DNA of 60,997 nucleotides from Gallionellales bacterium RIFCSPLOWO2_02_FULL_57_47 (lineage in GTDB: Bacteria; Pseudomonadota; Gammaproteobacteria; Burkholderiales; Gallionellaceae), in NCBI GenBank assembly GCA_001801175.1, contig MGWZ01000012.1, forward strand, positions 1 through 60,997. Reading direction: 5' to 3'. The notes beneath the pieces are model-generated. The model was not told the origin of the DNA. It saw only the letters and a list, made by a program, of their open reading frames with translations, and ran no database searches. A program made the translations under genes and the position numbers. This document shows, one piece after another, positions 26,528 to 36,124 of this stretch. Within the stretch, counting starts at the first letter, position 1; each line of letters begins with the position of its first letter.

Positions 26528-28552
26528 TCAATTTAAATCGGGTCCATATAAAAAGCATTGCACGGTGTGCGTTGCCGAGTGGCTTGTGGCTGGCGGATAG
26601 CCGGCCCGGCATGATTCCCCGGCATGTGCGCAGCGCGGCGCGAAATGGCAGCCTTGCGGCGGATTGGCGGGCGAAGGCAAATCACCCTCCAGCTTGATGC
26701 GCTCCACTCCGGAGCCGTCAATGCGCGGCACGGCAGACAACAGCGCCCGGGTGTAGGGATGTTTGGGCGAGCGCAGCACCTCCTCTGCCGTGCCGCGCTC
26801 GACGATGCGCCCCAGATACATCACGCACACTTCGTGCGCGATGTATTCAACTACCGCGAGATTGTGGGTGATGAACAAATAACTCAGATTCAATTCCCGT
26901 TGCAGTGATTTCAGAAGATTCAGAATTTGCGCCTGCACCGACACATCCAGCGCGCTGGTGGGTTCGTCGCAAATCAACAGTCGCGGGGAGACTGCAAGGG
27001 CGCGCGCAATCGCGATGCGCTGCCGCTGCCCGCCGGAAAACTCATGCGGATATCGCCATTTGGCGGTGCGCTCAAGACCAACCTGATCGAGCAGGATGTC
27101 GAGGCGCGCCTGGCGAGCTTTACTGTTGCTCCCGATATTGAGCGCCGCCATACCCTCTTCGAGAACTTCCGCGACGCGCATTTTTGAGTTCAATGAGGCG
27201 TAAGGATCCTGGAACACCATTTGCATCGCCGCGCGCCGGGTGCGCAATTCACGCGCTGCGAGTCCGGTCAACTCATGCCCGTCAAACTTCACGCTGCCCG
27301 CCGTGGGCGGGATCAATTGCAGCAATGCCTTGCCCAGCGTGGTCTTGCCACAACCGGATTCGCCCACCAGAGCCAGCGTGTGCCCCTGCGGAATTTCCAG
27401 CGACACACCGTCCACTGCCTTTACCTGCCCGACCACGCGTTGCAGGATCCCCTTGCGGATCGGGAAATGGACTTTGAGGTCGGAGACCTCAAGGATCGAG
27501 GATCGAGGATCGAGGATTGAGCTCCCCTCTCCCGCTTGCGGGAGAGGGGTTGGGGGAGAGGGTGTTTTTTCTCGATCCTCGCTCCTCGCTCCTCGCTCCT
27601 GATAAAGATGGCACCTCACCCCGCGCCCGCCATCCAGCACCGTCCACCCCGGCGTCTGTTCACTGCACAACGCCCACGCCCTGTCGCAGCGCGGCGTGAA
27701 ACGGCAGCCCTGCGTGATGCTGCCCAGCGGCGGCACGTTGCCAGGAATGGCGGTCAGCGGCTGGTTGCGCCGCATCGCACCGGGCAGCGCGGCGAACAAT
27801 TTTTGCGTGTAGGGATGCAGCGGTCGGGCAAACAACTGCGCGCGGCTGGCCTGCTCGACGATTTGTCCCGCATACATCACGCCGACCTGATGAGCCATTT
27901 CCGCCACCACACCGAGATCGTGGGTGATCAGCAGTAACGACATGCCGCTGGCGGCCTGGGTGTCGCGCAACAGTTGCAGCACTTGCGCCTGTATCGTCAC
28001 GTCCAGCGCGGTGGTCGGTTCATCGGCGATCAATAACTTCGGCTGCCCGGCCAGCGCCATCGCAATCATCACGCGCTGTTTCATGCCGCCGGAAAGTTGA
28101 AACGGATATTCCATCATGCGCCTTGCCGCATCCGGGATACCGACCTGGTCGAGCAAGTCCACGCTGCGCCGTTGTGCTGCTGCTCCACGCAAACCCTGGT
28201 GCAAGGTTAATACTTCGGCGATTTGCTGGCCGACCGTCATCACCGGATTCAGGCTCAGCGCCGGCTCCTGAAAAATCATTGCGGCAGTACCGCCGCGCAC
28301 ATTGCGCATGTCGCGCTCGCGCAAATCGAACAGATTTACGCCATCCAGTTGCGCCGTGCCGCCCGCGTTAACCACGCCATCCGGCAACAAGCGCAGCAAT
28401 GACAACGCGGTCATGGATTTGCCGCAACCGGATTCGCCAAGCAGCGCAAAAGTCTCGCCTGCTTTGATGCTGAAGGAAATGTCGTCCACGATGCGCGCGC
28501 CGTTGCGCAACTGTGTAACCAGGCTGGAGACGTCAAGAATGTTGTTCATCAT
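26528..28552 (-). CDS. yejF: Peptide ABC transporter, fused double ATPase (YejF-type)
   Basis: 674 residues from the ATG at 28552, which overlaps the permease stop (ATGATGA). Two complete ABC domains lie in one chain, each with Walker A ('LLGESGCGKSMTALSLL', 'LVGESGCGKTTLGKALL'), signature ('QLSGGMKQRVMIAMAL', 'EFSGGQRQRIAIARAL') and Walker B ('LLIADEPTTALD', 'LLICDEPTSALD'). Each ends with an oligopeptide-transporter cysteine cluster ('GCRFTPRCDRAWALC', 'GCHFAPRCAHAGESC'). It powers peptide or microcin C-like import with YejB, YejE and YejA. The linker between domains contains an in-frame palindromic repeat ('SPPTPLPQAGEGSS'). Confidence 0.92.
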   Translation of the reverse strand: MMNNILDVSSLVTQLRNGARIVDDISFSIKAGETFALLGESGCGKSMTALSLLRLLPDGVVNAGGTAQLDGVNLFDLRERDMRNVRGGTAAMIFQEPALSLNPVMTVGQQIAEVLTLHQGLRGAAAQRRSVDLLDQVGIPDAARRMMEYPFQLSGGMKQRVMIAMALAGQPKLLIADEPTTALDVTIQAQVLQLLRDTQAASGMSLLLITHDLGVVAEMAHQVGVMYAGQIVEQASRAQLFARPLHPYTQKLFAALPGAMRRNQPLTAIPGNVPPLGSITQGCRFTPRCDRAWALCSEQTPGWTVLDGGRGVRCHLYQERGARSEDREKTPSPPTPLPQAGEGSSILDPRSSILEVSDLKVHFPIRKGILQRVVGQVKAVDGVSLEIPQGHTLALVGESGCGKTTLGKALLQLIPPTAGSVKFDGHELTGLAARELRTRRAAMQMVFQDPYASLNSKMRVAEVLEEGMAALNIGSNSKARQARLDILLDQVGLERTAKWRYPHEFSGGQRQRIAIARALAVSPRLLICDEPTSALDVSVQAQILNLLKSLQRELNLSYLFITHNLAVVEYIAHEVCVMYLGRIVERGTAEEVLRSPKHPYTRALLSAVPRIDGSGVERIKLEGDLPSPANPPQGCHFAPRCAHAGESCRAGYPPATSHSATHTVQCFLYGPDLN
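27495..27600. repeat. Palindromic repeat inserted in frame in the yejF linker
   Basis: GAGGATCGAGGATCGAGGATT on the left and CTCGATCCTCGCTCCTCGCT on the right flank a palindrome CCCCTCTCCCGCTTGCGGGAGAGGGG with tail TTGGGGGAGAGGG. All lie inside the coding frame and are translated as a proline- and serine-rich linker without breaking either ATPase domain. Confidence 0.75.
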
Positions 28553-30021
28553 GCCGTTCCTTCGCTGCGATTCAACCGCGGATCGAACGCATCGCGCACC
28601 GCATCGGCAAACAGATTCGCCGCCAGCACCAGCGCCAGCATGAAACCGAAAGCTGCCGCCAATGCCCACCAGACCATCGGCTCGCGCCCCATCTCCAGCC
28701 GTGCCGCGTTGATCATCGTGCCGAAGCTGATCATCGACGGATCGACACCCACGCCGACGTAGGACAGCACCGCCTCGGCCAGCACCAGCGCGCTGAAATC
28801 CATCACCAGCGCAATCAGGATGATGTGCATCACATTAGGCACGATGTGGCGCGCCAGAATGCCCAGAGTAGACACGCCAAACGCCTGCGCCGCCAGAATG
28901 TATTCCTGCTCGCGCAACTTCAGCGTCTCGCCGCGCAACAGGCGGCACAGCCCGGTCCAACTGGTCATGCCCAGGATCAAACACAAAAAAACCAGACGCA
29001 AATCGGCGCGCGATGCAGCGGTGTCAAACCACTCCGGATGCGTGTCGATGGTGACCTGCATCATCAGCACCGCCGCCGCGATCAGCAGCACGCTGGGGAT
29101 GGAACTCAGCACGGTATAAACATACTGGATCACATCATCTACCCAACCGCGCAAATATCCCGCCGCGATGCCGAGCAGCAATGCCAGCGGCAACGTGACC
29201 AGCGTCGTCACCGTGCCGATGATCAGCCCGGTGCGGATGCTTTTCAGCGACAGATACAGCACGTCCTGCCCGACCTTGTCGGTGCCGAGCACGTGATAGA
29301 CGGAAGCAAGGCTGGCGGTTGCACCGATCAGCGCGGCGATGATGATGAAGGCGATTATCAGGGCGTAATTGGAATCGATATATTTTTTCAAGTGCGCTAA
29401 CCCCTCCCAGCCTCCCCTTGTCAGGGGAGGAGTGCGGGCATTCCCCCTGACAAGGGGGGACTGAGGGGGGTTGTTGCCGTCGAGGTTCTGCATCCTCAGT
29501 AACGACGTAATGCCTGCAATTAACACACCTACCACCAGTCCGCCCATTGCCCCTTTGAAACCGCGCCACAGCACATCGCCATCGCGCTGCGACACATCAG
29601 CCAGATGCGCGCCGCCATAGCGCAAACGCGGATAATCGCGCAGCACTCTGCCCTGAGCATCGCTGATACTTTCCTTGGCATGCAGCGTCACGGCCAATGG
29701 CGCGGAATAGGTTTTTTCAGTTTGCGTTCTGAGAGGCGTAACCAGCTTGTCGAACACGCTCAACACTTCCGGCGAATATACCGATGCACTGCCATTTTTT
29801 TCCGGCAGTGCAACGCGATAGTGCAGCGTATCCAGCAGGCCCACTGCAAAAAACAGCGACAGCACCGCCAGCGACACCATTGCCGTCGCGCTCTGCGCAA
29901 CGCGGCGCCAGGGCAACAGCAGATGCTCGCGTCTACGCACATACCATGCGCCGGAAATGCCCGCTGCCAGCAACAGGAATACCAGTGCGTCGCTCCACAG
30001 TATGACCGGCATGAAACTCAT
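28549..30021 (-). CDS. yejE: Peptide ABC transporter permease (YejE-type)
   Basis: 490 residues, longer than typical YejE (about 340). The C-terminal 270 residues are a standard DppC/OppC permease with five membrane segments and the EAA loop ('EYILAAQAFGVSTLGILARH'). The N-terminal part adds two membrane segments (11-29, 45-65) and a 95-residue extracytoplasmic stretch. Residues 178-203 ('NNPPQSPLVRGNARTPPLTR' and following) come from a palindromic repeat inserted in frame between the N-terminal extension and the core. It overlaps yejB by 4 bp (ATGA) upstream and yejF downstream. Confidence 0.9.
   Translation of the reverse strand: MSFMPVILWSDALVFLLLAAGISGAWYVRRREHLLLPWRRVAQSATAMVSLAVLSLFFAVGLLDTLHYRVALPEKNGSASVYSPEVLSVFDKLVTPLRTQTEKTYSAPLAVTLHAKESISDAQGRVLRDYPRLRYGGAHLADVSQRDGDVLWRGFKGAMGGLVVGVLIAGITSLLRMQNLDGNNPPQSPLVRGNARTPPLTRGGWEGLAHLKKYIDSNYALIIAFIIIAALIGATASLASVYHVLGTDKVGQDVLYLSLKSIRTGLIIGTVTTLVTLPLALLLGIAAGYLRGWVDDVIQYVYTVLSSIPSVLLIAAAVLMMQVTIDTHPEWFDTAASRADLRLVFLCLILGMTSWTGLCRLLRGETLKLREQEYILAAQAFGVSTLGILARHIVPNVMHIILIALVMDFSALVLAEAVLSYVGVGVDPSMISFGTMINAARLEMGREPMVWWALAAAFGFMLALVLAANLFADAVRDAFDPRLNRSEGTA
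29399..29473. repeat. Palindromic repeat inserted in frame in yejE
   Basis: AACCCCTCCCAGCCTCCCC, TTGTCAGGGGAGG, then TTCCCCCTGACAAGGGGGG and GGGGGGTT form facing hairpins of the same family as 43824-43900. The 75 bp is a multiple of three and the frame continues through it. Confidence 0.8.
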
Positions 30022-30995
30022 GAAAGGCGCACCCGTGGGTCAACGACGGTGTAGGAAACGTCCGTCAGTATCAGCCCCACGATATACAGCAGCGAACCGA
30101 GGAACACCATCGCGCGCACCACGCTGAAATCCTGCGCGTTGATCGCGTCGATTGTGTAGCTGCCCAAACCGGGAATGCCGAAGAACGACTCGGTGAGCAG
30201 GCTGCCCATGAACAGCAGCGGGATCACCACCACCACGCCGGTGAGTATCGGGATCATCGCGTTCTTCAGCACATGGCTGAACAGTACGCGCAATTCCGAC
30301 AGCCCCTTGGCGCGTGCGGTGCGCACATAATCCTTGCCGGATTCTTCGAGGAAGATGGTGCGATACCAGCGGCTGCTGGAACCGACGCTGCCGATCACGC
30401 CGATCACGACGGGCAATACCACAAACCTGAAACCGCCGATGCCGCCGTCGTAACCGGAAATCGGCACCAGATGCCAAAGCTTGCTCACCACAAACTGGCC
30501 GCCGATGATGTAAAACAGGCCGGACACCGACATCAGCAGCACGCACAACGCCACGCCCGCAATGTCCAGCGCGGTGGCGCGAAACAGCGTCATCAGCAGA
30601 GCGAAGCTGACATACACCACCAATCCGATCAGAAAAGTCGGCAGCGCAATCGCCAGGCTCGGCCCCATGCGCTGCGCAATCTCGCGAGCGATGCTGCGCC
30701 CGTCGTCGGAGTAGCCGAAATCAAGAACGAACATGCTGGCGGATTTCTGCCAGAAAATCGTGTCGGTGAGTTTGCCCGCGCCACTCGCCGCGCTGTTCAG
30801 CAACAGCGGCTTGTCGTAGCCGCGCTGCTGCTTCCATTTTTCTATCGCTTCGGGTGTCACACGCTTGATGCCGAGCTGCATGCGCGCCATGTCGTCCGGT
30901 GTGTTCACCACGAAGAACAGCGCAAAGGTGAGCAGGTTCACCCCGATCAGGATAGGGATAGCGTAAAGGATGCGGCGGATGAGGTAGGCGATCAT
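30018..30995 (-). CDS. yejB: Peptide ABC transporter permease (YejB-type)
   Basis: 325 residues from the ATG at 30995 ('MIAYLIRRILYAIPILIGVN'), the classical DppB/YejB start; the frame is open 14 codons further. There are six membrane segments and an EAA loop ('DYVRTARAKGLSELRVLFSH'). The YejB-specific loop after TM1 ('FFVVNTPDDMARMQLGIKR') is present. It imports oligopeptides together with YejE, YejF and an external binding protein. The binding-protein gene is not adjacent but 5.8 kb away at 36828-39017. Confidence 0.93.
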   Translation of the reverse strand: MIAYLIRRILYAIPILIGVNLLTFALFFVVNTPDDMARMQLGIKRVTPEAIEKWKQQRGYDKPLLLNSAASGAGKLTDTIFWQKSASMFVLDFGYSDDGRSIAREIAQRMGPSLAIALPTFLIGLVVYVSFALLMTLFRATALDIAGVALCVLLMSVSGLFYIIGGQFVVSKLWHLVPISGYDGGIGGFRFVVLPVVIGVIGSVGSSSRWYRTIFLEESGKDYVRTARAKGLSELRVLFSHVLKNAMIPILTGVVVVIPLLFMGSLLTESFFGIPGLGSYTIDAINAQDFSVVRAMVFLGSLLYIVGLILTDVSYTVVDPRVRLS

Positions 30996-31295
30996 GAGTT
31001 TCAGTATTGTACGGGCAAACATCGGGTTGCCAAACATTCAGGAAGGCTGTGACGGAAAATGCACGCATGAAATCCACCCGGGGGAACCTCAAATTCTCTT
31101 ACCGGCAGCAAAAATGCGGTGATGACAATCGCTTCCGCTACCGGCACGCCATAACCCGGATTAAGGTTGCCTGGATATTTATCCTGTTTTGCCGGTGTAA
31201 GATTTTGTTTATACTGCGCCGCTAGCACAAACTTTATTAAAAGCCAAAAAATGAAAGTCATGGACAGCAACAGCAACCACGGCAGGAAATAATAA

Positions 31296-34169
31296 ATGAA
31301 GAAAATCTTCTCCCCTGCCATCTTCCTGCTTAACCGGATGAACTACACCAGGAAATTTTCACTGCTGTGGCTGATGTCTCTGGTCGCTATTGCCGTGGTG
31401 ACGCAAAGCTTGTTTAATAACCTTGAACGGATTATCCAACCCTCGCAGCGGCGGCTGGAAGGCCTCGCGCTGATCGAACCGATTACCCGCTCCTTGCAGG
31501 CCCTGCAGTTGCACCGCGGACTCTCTGCCACGCTGTTAAGCGGCGGCGAGGCGATGCTCGACAGGCGTGCCGCCCATGCAAAGGAAGTCAGCGGCGCCTT
31601 CGATGCGCTGGAAAAGGAACTGCCCCCCGAACTGACCGCGACCGAAGACTACCGCCATATCCGGACAGAGTGGGCACGACTGCGACAGGAAGGGCTGGAA
31701 TGGACAGTGGGCGCGAACCTTGCCGCGCACACCCGTCTGATCGAGAACATGCAGCATTTCGAACAACGGGTGGCCGACGAACACTTGCTGATCATGGATA
31801 CGGATATCGCTGCGTATTACCTGATCGACATCACCACCAACAGGCTGATACACGTGCTGGAACACCTCGGCCGCCTGCGCGCCTACGGCACGGGTGCGCT
31901 GGCCAGAAAACGTATCACCGAAGACCAGCGGGTCGAACTGAAGGTCATATTGGCCGAACTGGACGATACGCTCAGGCATTTCAACCTCGGTATCAGCAGT
32001 GTCGCCCGCCACAATCAGGACATACACAGCGCACTTCAGGGCGTATCCCGGAATATCGACAATTCAGTCAGGCTGGTGACCGATCTCATCACGGCGGACA
32101 TACTCTCCGGCCGTCTTGCCACTCCCCCTGAAACCTTCATGAATGTCGCCACCGAACAAATCGACATGAGTTACGCGCAACTGTACGATACCCTGCTGCC
32201 GATGGCCAGGAGGCTGACCCAGACGCATATCGACCGCGCCAAACAAGACCTGTTCACCAGTGTCGGCATTTCCATGCTGTTGTTCCTGCTGGTGGTTTAT
32301 CTGTCGGTCAGCATCTATTACGCCATTATCGGCAACATCCGCTCGATTGCGAATGCCGCGCGTTCCTTTGCCGAAGGCAGCCTGCAAACGCGCATCAATC
32401 TCGACACGCGCGATGAACTCAGCCAGGTAGGCGACAGTTTCAACGAAATGGCCGAAGGCTTCAATGCGATGCTTGAAGCGCGCCGCGAAGATGATGAGCG
32501 CCTGCGTACCACCTTTGAAACCGCCATGGACGCCGTGGTGCAGATGAACGACCGGGGCATCATCACCGTATGGAATCCGCAGGCGGAAAATATTTTCGGC
32601 TGGACACGGGAAGAAGCAGTCGGGCGAATACTGCATGAAACGATCATTCCGCCCCAGTATCGCGAGGCGCATGCGCATGGCCTGGAGCGTTTCCTGCTCT
32701 CCGGCGAGGGGCCTGTTTTGAATTCGCGGATCGAACTGGTGGGACTGCATCGCGACGGCCACGAGTTTCCCGTCGAATTGGCCATCGTCCCGATCAAGGC
32801 GAAGGGCAAATACGAATTCAGCGCTTTCATTCGCGACATCACCAGGAAGAAAGAAACCGATGACCTGATATGGAAACAGGCCAACTTTGACACATTGACC
32901 GGCCTGCCAAACCGCCTGATGCTGCACGACCGTCTGGTGCAGGAAATCAAGAAAGCAGATCGCGCCGAACTCAAGATAGCGCTGCTGTTCATTGATCTCG
33001 ACAAATTCAAGGAGGTCAACGACTCGCTCGGGCACAGTATGGGCGACATCCTGCTGGTGGAAACCGCGCGCCGCATCGGCGGCTGTGTGCGCGAGACCGA
33101 CACGGTGGCACGTCTGGGCGGTGACGAGTTCACCGTCGTCCTGGCCGAACTCGACGACAGCAGCAATGTTGAGCGGGTAGCCGAAAACATTCTGCACAAA
33201 CTGGCTGAACCTTTCCATTTGGGGGATAACGTGGCTTATGTGACAGCCAGCATCGGCATCACGCTATATCCCGACGATGCCACCGATATAGAAGACCTGC
33301 TCAAGAATGCCGACCAGGCGATGTATGCGGCTAAAGATAAGGGCCGCAACCGTTTCAGTTATTTCACACCGTCTATGCAGCAAACCGCCCAGAACCGGCT
33401 GCGCTTGATCAACGAGTTGCGCGGTGCGATGGCCGGCAACCAGTTCATGGTTTATTACCAGCCTGTCCTGGAGTTAGCCACGGGCAGCATCCACAAGGCG
33501 GAAGCGCTGATCCGCTGGCAGCACCCGGTGCTCGGCATGGTCAGCCCGGCCCAGTTTATCCCCCTGGCCGAGGAAACCGGGATGATTGCCGAAATCGGCG
33601 ACTGGGTGTTCAAGGAATCGGCTCGCCAGCTGAAGCACTGGAGTGGGTCTTGCGGCGCCATGTTCCAGATCAGCGTGAATGTGTCGCCCGTGCAGTTCAA
33701 CAGCACTGTTTGCCTGTGCAAATCCTGGCTCATTTATTTGCAGGAGCTGGGGCTGCCCGGACAAAGCCTGTGCATAGAAATCACCGAAGGTTTGCTGCTG
33801 AATGCTGAATCCAGCATCACTGACAAGCTGATCGGATTTCGCGATGCGGGCATACAAGTGGCGATTGATGATTTTGGCACGGGCTATTCGGCGCTGGCCT
33901 ACCTGAAGAAATTCGATATCGATTACCTGAAAATCGACCAGTCATTCGTGCACAATCTGGTGATTGACCCAGACGGCCTGGCGCTATGCGAAGCCATCAT
34001 CGTGATGGCGCACAAACTCGGCCTCAAGGTGATTGCCGAGGGGGTGGAGACCGAGGAGCAGCGCAAGCTGCTGGCTGATGCGGGTTGCGACTACGCGCAG
34101 GGGTATCTGTTCGCCATGCCGGTGCCAGCCGAAGAGTTTGAGAAGTTGTTGAAAACCAAACGAAGCTGA
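31296..34169 (+). CDS. Membrane sensor with HAMP, PAS, GGDEF and EAL domains
   Basis: 957 residues. TM1 (about 20-41) and TM2 (about 328-350) bound a 285-residue periplasmic sensor whose start ('LHRGLSATLLSG') recalls nitrate/nitrite-type sensor helices. HAMP (350-400), PAS (about 408-520), GGDEF (about 525-690; 'VARLGGDEFTVVL' intact) and EAL (about 700-950) follow. The EAL domain has 'KAEALIRW', 'IEITEGLLL', 'AIDDFGTGYSALAYL', 'KIDQSF' and 'EGVETEEQ', so both synthesis and hydrolysis of c-di-GMP look possible. AGGAAA precedes the ATG. It lies between yejB and a sigma54 activator, inside the split transporter locus. Confidence 0.93.
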   Translation: MKKIFSPAIFLLNRMNYTRKFSLLWLMSLVAIAVVTQSLFNNLERIIQPSQRRLEGLALIEPITRSLQALQLHRGLSATLLSGGEAMLDRRAAHAKEVSGAFDALEKELPPELTATEDYRHIRTEWARLRQEGLEWTVGANLAAHTRLIENMQHFEQRVADEHLLIMDTDIAAYYLIDITTNRLIHVLEHLGRLRAYGTGALARKRITEDQRVELKVILAELDDTLRHFNLGISSVARHNQDIHSALQGVSRNIDNSVRLVTDLITADILSGRLATPPETFMNVATEQIDMSYAQLYDTLLPMARRLTQTHIDRAKQDLFTSVGISMLLFLLVVYLSVSIYYAIIGNIRSIANAARSFAEGSLQTRINLDTRDELSQVGDSFNEMAEGFNAMLEARREDDERLRTTFETAMDAVVQMNDRGIITVWNPQAENIFGWTREEAVGRILHETIIPPQYREAHAHGLERFLLSGEGPVLNSRIELVGLHRDGHEFPVELAIVPIKAKGKYEFSAFIRDITRKKETDDLIWKQANFDTLTGLPNRLMLHDRLVQEIKKADRAELKIALLFIDLDKFKEVNDSLGHSMGDILLVETARRIGGCVRETDTVARLGGDEFTVVLAELDDSSNVERVAENILHKLAEPFHLGDNVAYVTASIGITLYPDDATDIEDLLKNADQAMYAAKDKGRNRFSYFTPSMQQTAQNRLRLINELRGAMAGNQFMVYYQPVLELATGSIHKAEALIRWQHPVLGMVSPAQFIPLAEETGMIAEIGDWVFKESARQLKHWSGSCGAMFQISVNVSPVQFNSTVCLCKSWLIYLQELGLPGQSLCIEITEGLLLNAESSITDKLIGFRDAGIQVAIDDFGTGYSALAYLKKFDIDYLKIDQSFVHNLVIDPDGLALCEAIIVMAHKLGLKVIAEGVETEEQRKLLADAGCDYAQGYLFAMPVPAEEFEKLLKTKRS

Positions 34170-34188
34170 TCGTGGAAAAAGCAGTCCG

Positions 34189-34508
34189 TCCACGAAAGGC
34201 ACGAAAAACACGAAAAAATCAAAAGACTGCATGCTGCAAATTGATGCCCAATGGGTGAGTCATCGAACCAATGCAGCTTCTTGTTTTATCCTGGAAAACT
34301 CAGTTCAAGCCACGGTTTGATTGGAACGCGGGCTTCCAGCCCGCAAGCGGACAGGATGTCCGCGCTCCCAGTGTCCATTCTTGGACTCACCCAAAAGGTG
34401 AATCGCATCAATAGCGATAAAGTCAATCATCACGAGGGTTTCAACTGAAATAGGAGCGTTCAACTGAGGTTTTTAGGTTTATTTCGTGCCTTTCGTGTTT
34501 TTCGTGGA
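34189..34508. repeat. Distant inverted repeat (CCACGAAAGGCACGAAAAAC) enclosing hairpins
   Basis: TCCACGAAAGGCACGAAAAA at 34189 and its complement TTTCGTGCCTTTCGTGTTTT...GTGGA at 34482-34508 face each other over about 265 bp. Inside, CGCGGGCTTCCAGCCCGC and GCGGACAGGATGTCCGC (about 34328-34366) are two small perfect hairpins. No gene is visible between the convergent GGDEF/EAL and activator genes. The right arm sits 31 bp beyond the activator stop. Confidence 0.65.
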
Positions 34509-34538
34509 TCAATAGCCCTTTTTTTGGTTGATGGATGT

Positions 34539-35924
34539 TTACTGTGCCGGATTGCCAATCCCGTACTGTTTCAGTCTCTTCCACAACGTCGTGCGCGACA
34601 TGCCGAGCTTCTCGGCGGCCGCAGCCTTGTTGCCGCCGCTTTCCTCCAGTGCGCGCATCAGCATTTCCTTTTCCTGCCCTTCTTGCTGCACCGGGGCGCG
34701 ATAGTAGTGCTGCACGAGTGCCGGGGCCGGTGCAGTCCTGGCATGAGGATCGGCGGTAAGCCGGCCTGTTTCCCGAATCTCCGGCGGCAGGTGGCGCGCC
34801 AGAATCGTTGTACCGTCCACGTGCACCATTGCATATTCCAGGGCATTTCCCAGCTCCCGGACATTGCCCGGCCAGCCATAGGCACTCAGCGCATCTAGTG
34901 CCTCGCCGGAGATTTGCAGATCGCGCCCCGGATGCCGGATAAGCATATTGGCAAGCATGGAGTTGGCCAGCAGCGGAATATCCTCACGGCGCTCGCGCAG
35001 CGCGGGAAGGTGCAGCGGCAGTACGCGCAGCCGGTAATAAAGGTCGGCGCGGAATTCGCCGCGACTCACCATCGCGGGCAGATCGCGATGGGTTGCCGCG
35101 ATAATCCGTACATCCACCTTGCGCGTCTGGTTTTCGCCGAGCCGTTCGATTTCGCGCTCCTGCAGGACGCGCAGCAGCTTCACCTGAACGCTCAGCGGCA
35201 CCTCGCCGATTTCGTCCAGCAGCAGCGTTCCGCCATGCGCCGCCTCGAAGCGGCCTTCGCGTGCCGCGGCTGCTCCGGTAAAAGCGCCGCGCGCATGACC
35301 GAACAATTCGTCTTCAAGCAGTTGTTCGGGAAAGGCGGCGCAGTGCACGCGTATATAAGGCCCCTTGGTGCGGCTCGAGTTGTCGTGCAGCGCGTGCGCA
35401 ACCAGCTCCTTGCCGGTGCCGCTTTCGCCGGTGACAAGTATGCTGGCCTCACTGGCCGCCGCCCGCAGGATATGACGAAACAGCTCCTGCATCACCGCGC
35501 TGTGTCCGACCAGCCCGCCCAGATGCATCTTGTTGCTGGCCTCCTCTTCCAGTTCTATCTCATGGGTGCGGTCGCGCAATACCACGGCACAATATTTCAA
35601 CGGTTCGTCGGAAGGCAGCACCATGGCCCACATGCGCAGCGGGACCAGCACGCCATCCGGCCGCTGCACGACCAGGTCTTGAACCTTTTTGCCCCGTTTT
35701 GCATTTGCCATCAGGGTGCAATGCCCTATCCTTCCACAGTTCCGCGCGCAAGGCGTTCCTTCGAAAAGGCTGGGGCACAGCTTGTTCAGGATGGCATCCT
35801 GTTTTTGCCCCAGCATACGGCTGGCCGCCTCATTGATCGCCACGACGTGGCGCTCCTGGTCAAGAAAAAGAATTCCTTCTTCGAGGTTGTCGAGGAACTG
35901 GCTCAATCCCGGCAAAGCAATCAT
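34539..35924 (-). CDS. Sigma54-dependent activator, PAS-AAA+-Fis, with four-cysteine PAS
   Basis: 461 residues. An N-terminal PAS domain (1-125) carries Cys50, Cys59, Cys63 and Cys69 ('CPSLFEGTPCARNCGRIGHC'), a possible metal or Fe-S site. The AAA+ domain (about 138-365) has Walker A 'VTGESGTGKELVAHAL', the sigma54-contact loop 'ARGAFTGA', Walker B 'GGTLLLDEIGEV' and an arginine finger region 'FRADLYYRLRVLPLHLP'. The C-terminus is a Fis helix-turn-helix ('GGNKAAAAEKLGMSRTTLWK'). No receiver domain is present, so it senses a signal directly. It is divergent from the small secreted protein gene at 36125, which has a sigma54 promoter, the most obvious target. Confidence 0.93.
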   Translation of the reverse strand: MIALPGLSQFLDNLEEGILFLDQERHVVAINEAASRMLGQKQDAILNKLCPSLFEGTPCARNCGRIGHCTLMANAKRGKKVQDLVVQRPDGVLVPLRMWAMVLPSDEPLKYCAVVLRDRTHEIELEEEASNKMHLGGLVGHSAVMQELFRHILRAAASEASILVTGESGTGKELVAHALHDNSSRTKGPYIRVHCAAFPEQLLEDELFGHARGAFTGAAAAREGRFEAAHGGTLLLDEIGEVPLSVQVKLLRVLQEREIERLGENQTRKVDVRIIAATHRDLPAMVSRGEFRADLYYRLRVLPLHLPALRERREDIPLLANSMLANMLIRHPGRDLQISGEALDALSAYGWPGNVRELGNALEYAMVHVDGTTILARHLPPEIRETGRLTADPHARTAPAPALVQHYYRAPVQQEGQEKEMLMRALEESGGNKAAAAEKLGMSRTTLWKRLKQYGIGNPAQ

Positions 35925-36049
35925 AAATGTTCATTCCTTCGTAAAAATGTTAATTGTGGACGCCATGTTAACGTTTAATCTTTACACAGTCAACGCTGAC
36001 TGAAAATCGATATAATTATAGCTAATTGATTTTTAATGAATTAAATATC

Positions 36050-36065
36050 TGGCACGGTTACTGCT
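36050..36065 (+). promoter_or_regulatory. Sigma54 (-24/-12) promoter
   Basis: TGGCACGGTTACTGCT matches the consensus TGGCACG-N4-TTGCW at every position except one (CTGC for TTGC), with the correct 10-bp GG-to-GC spacing. It points toward the gene at 36125, with an expected start near 36076. Upstream, ATGTT-type boxes at 35927, 35947 and 35965 (ATGTTCATT, ATGTTAATT, ATGTTAACG) are candidate activator sites, spaced 18-20 bp. Confidence 0.8.
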
Positions 36066-36124
36066 TATATCATTGCATAGACGATCGCTACTGTATCGTC
36101 CCAATCAACAAAAGGATAACAACC

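Noticed and set aside
27521-27566. Terminator or CRISPR-like repeat in yejF
   Set aside because: Single palindrome inside a continuous reading frame, with no spacers or cas genes and no T tract.
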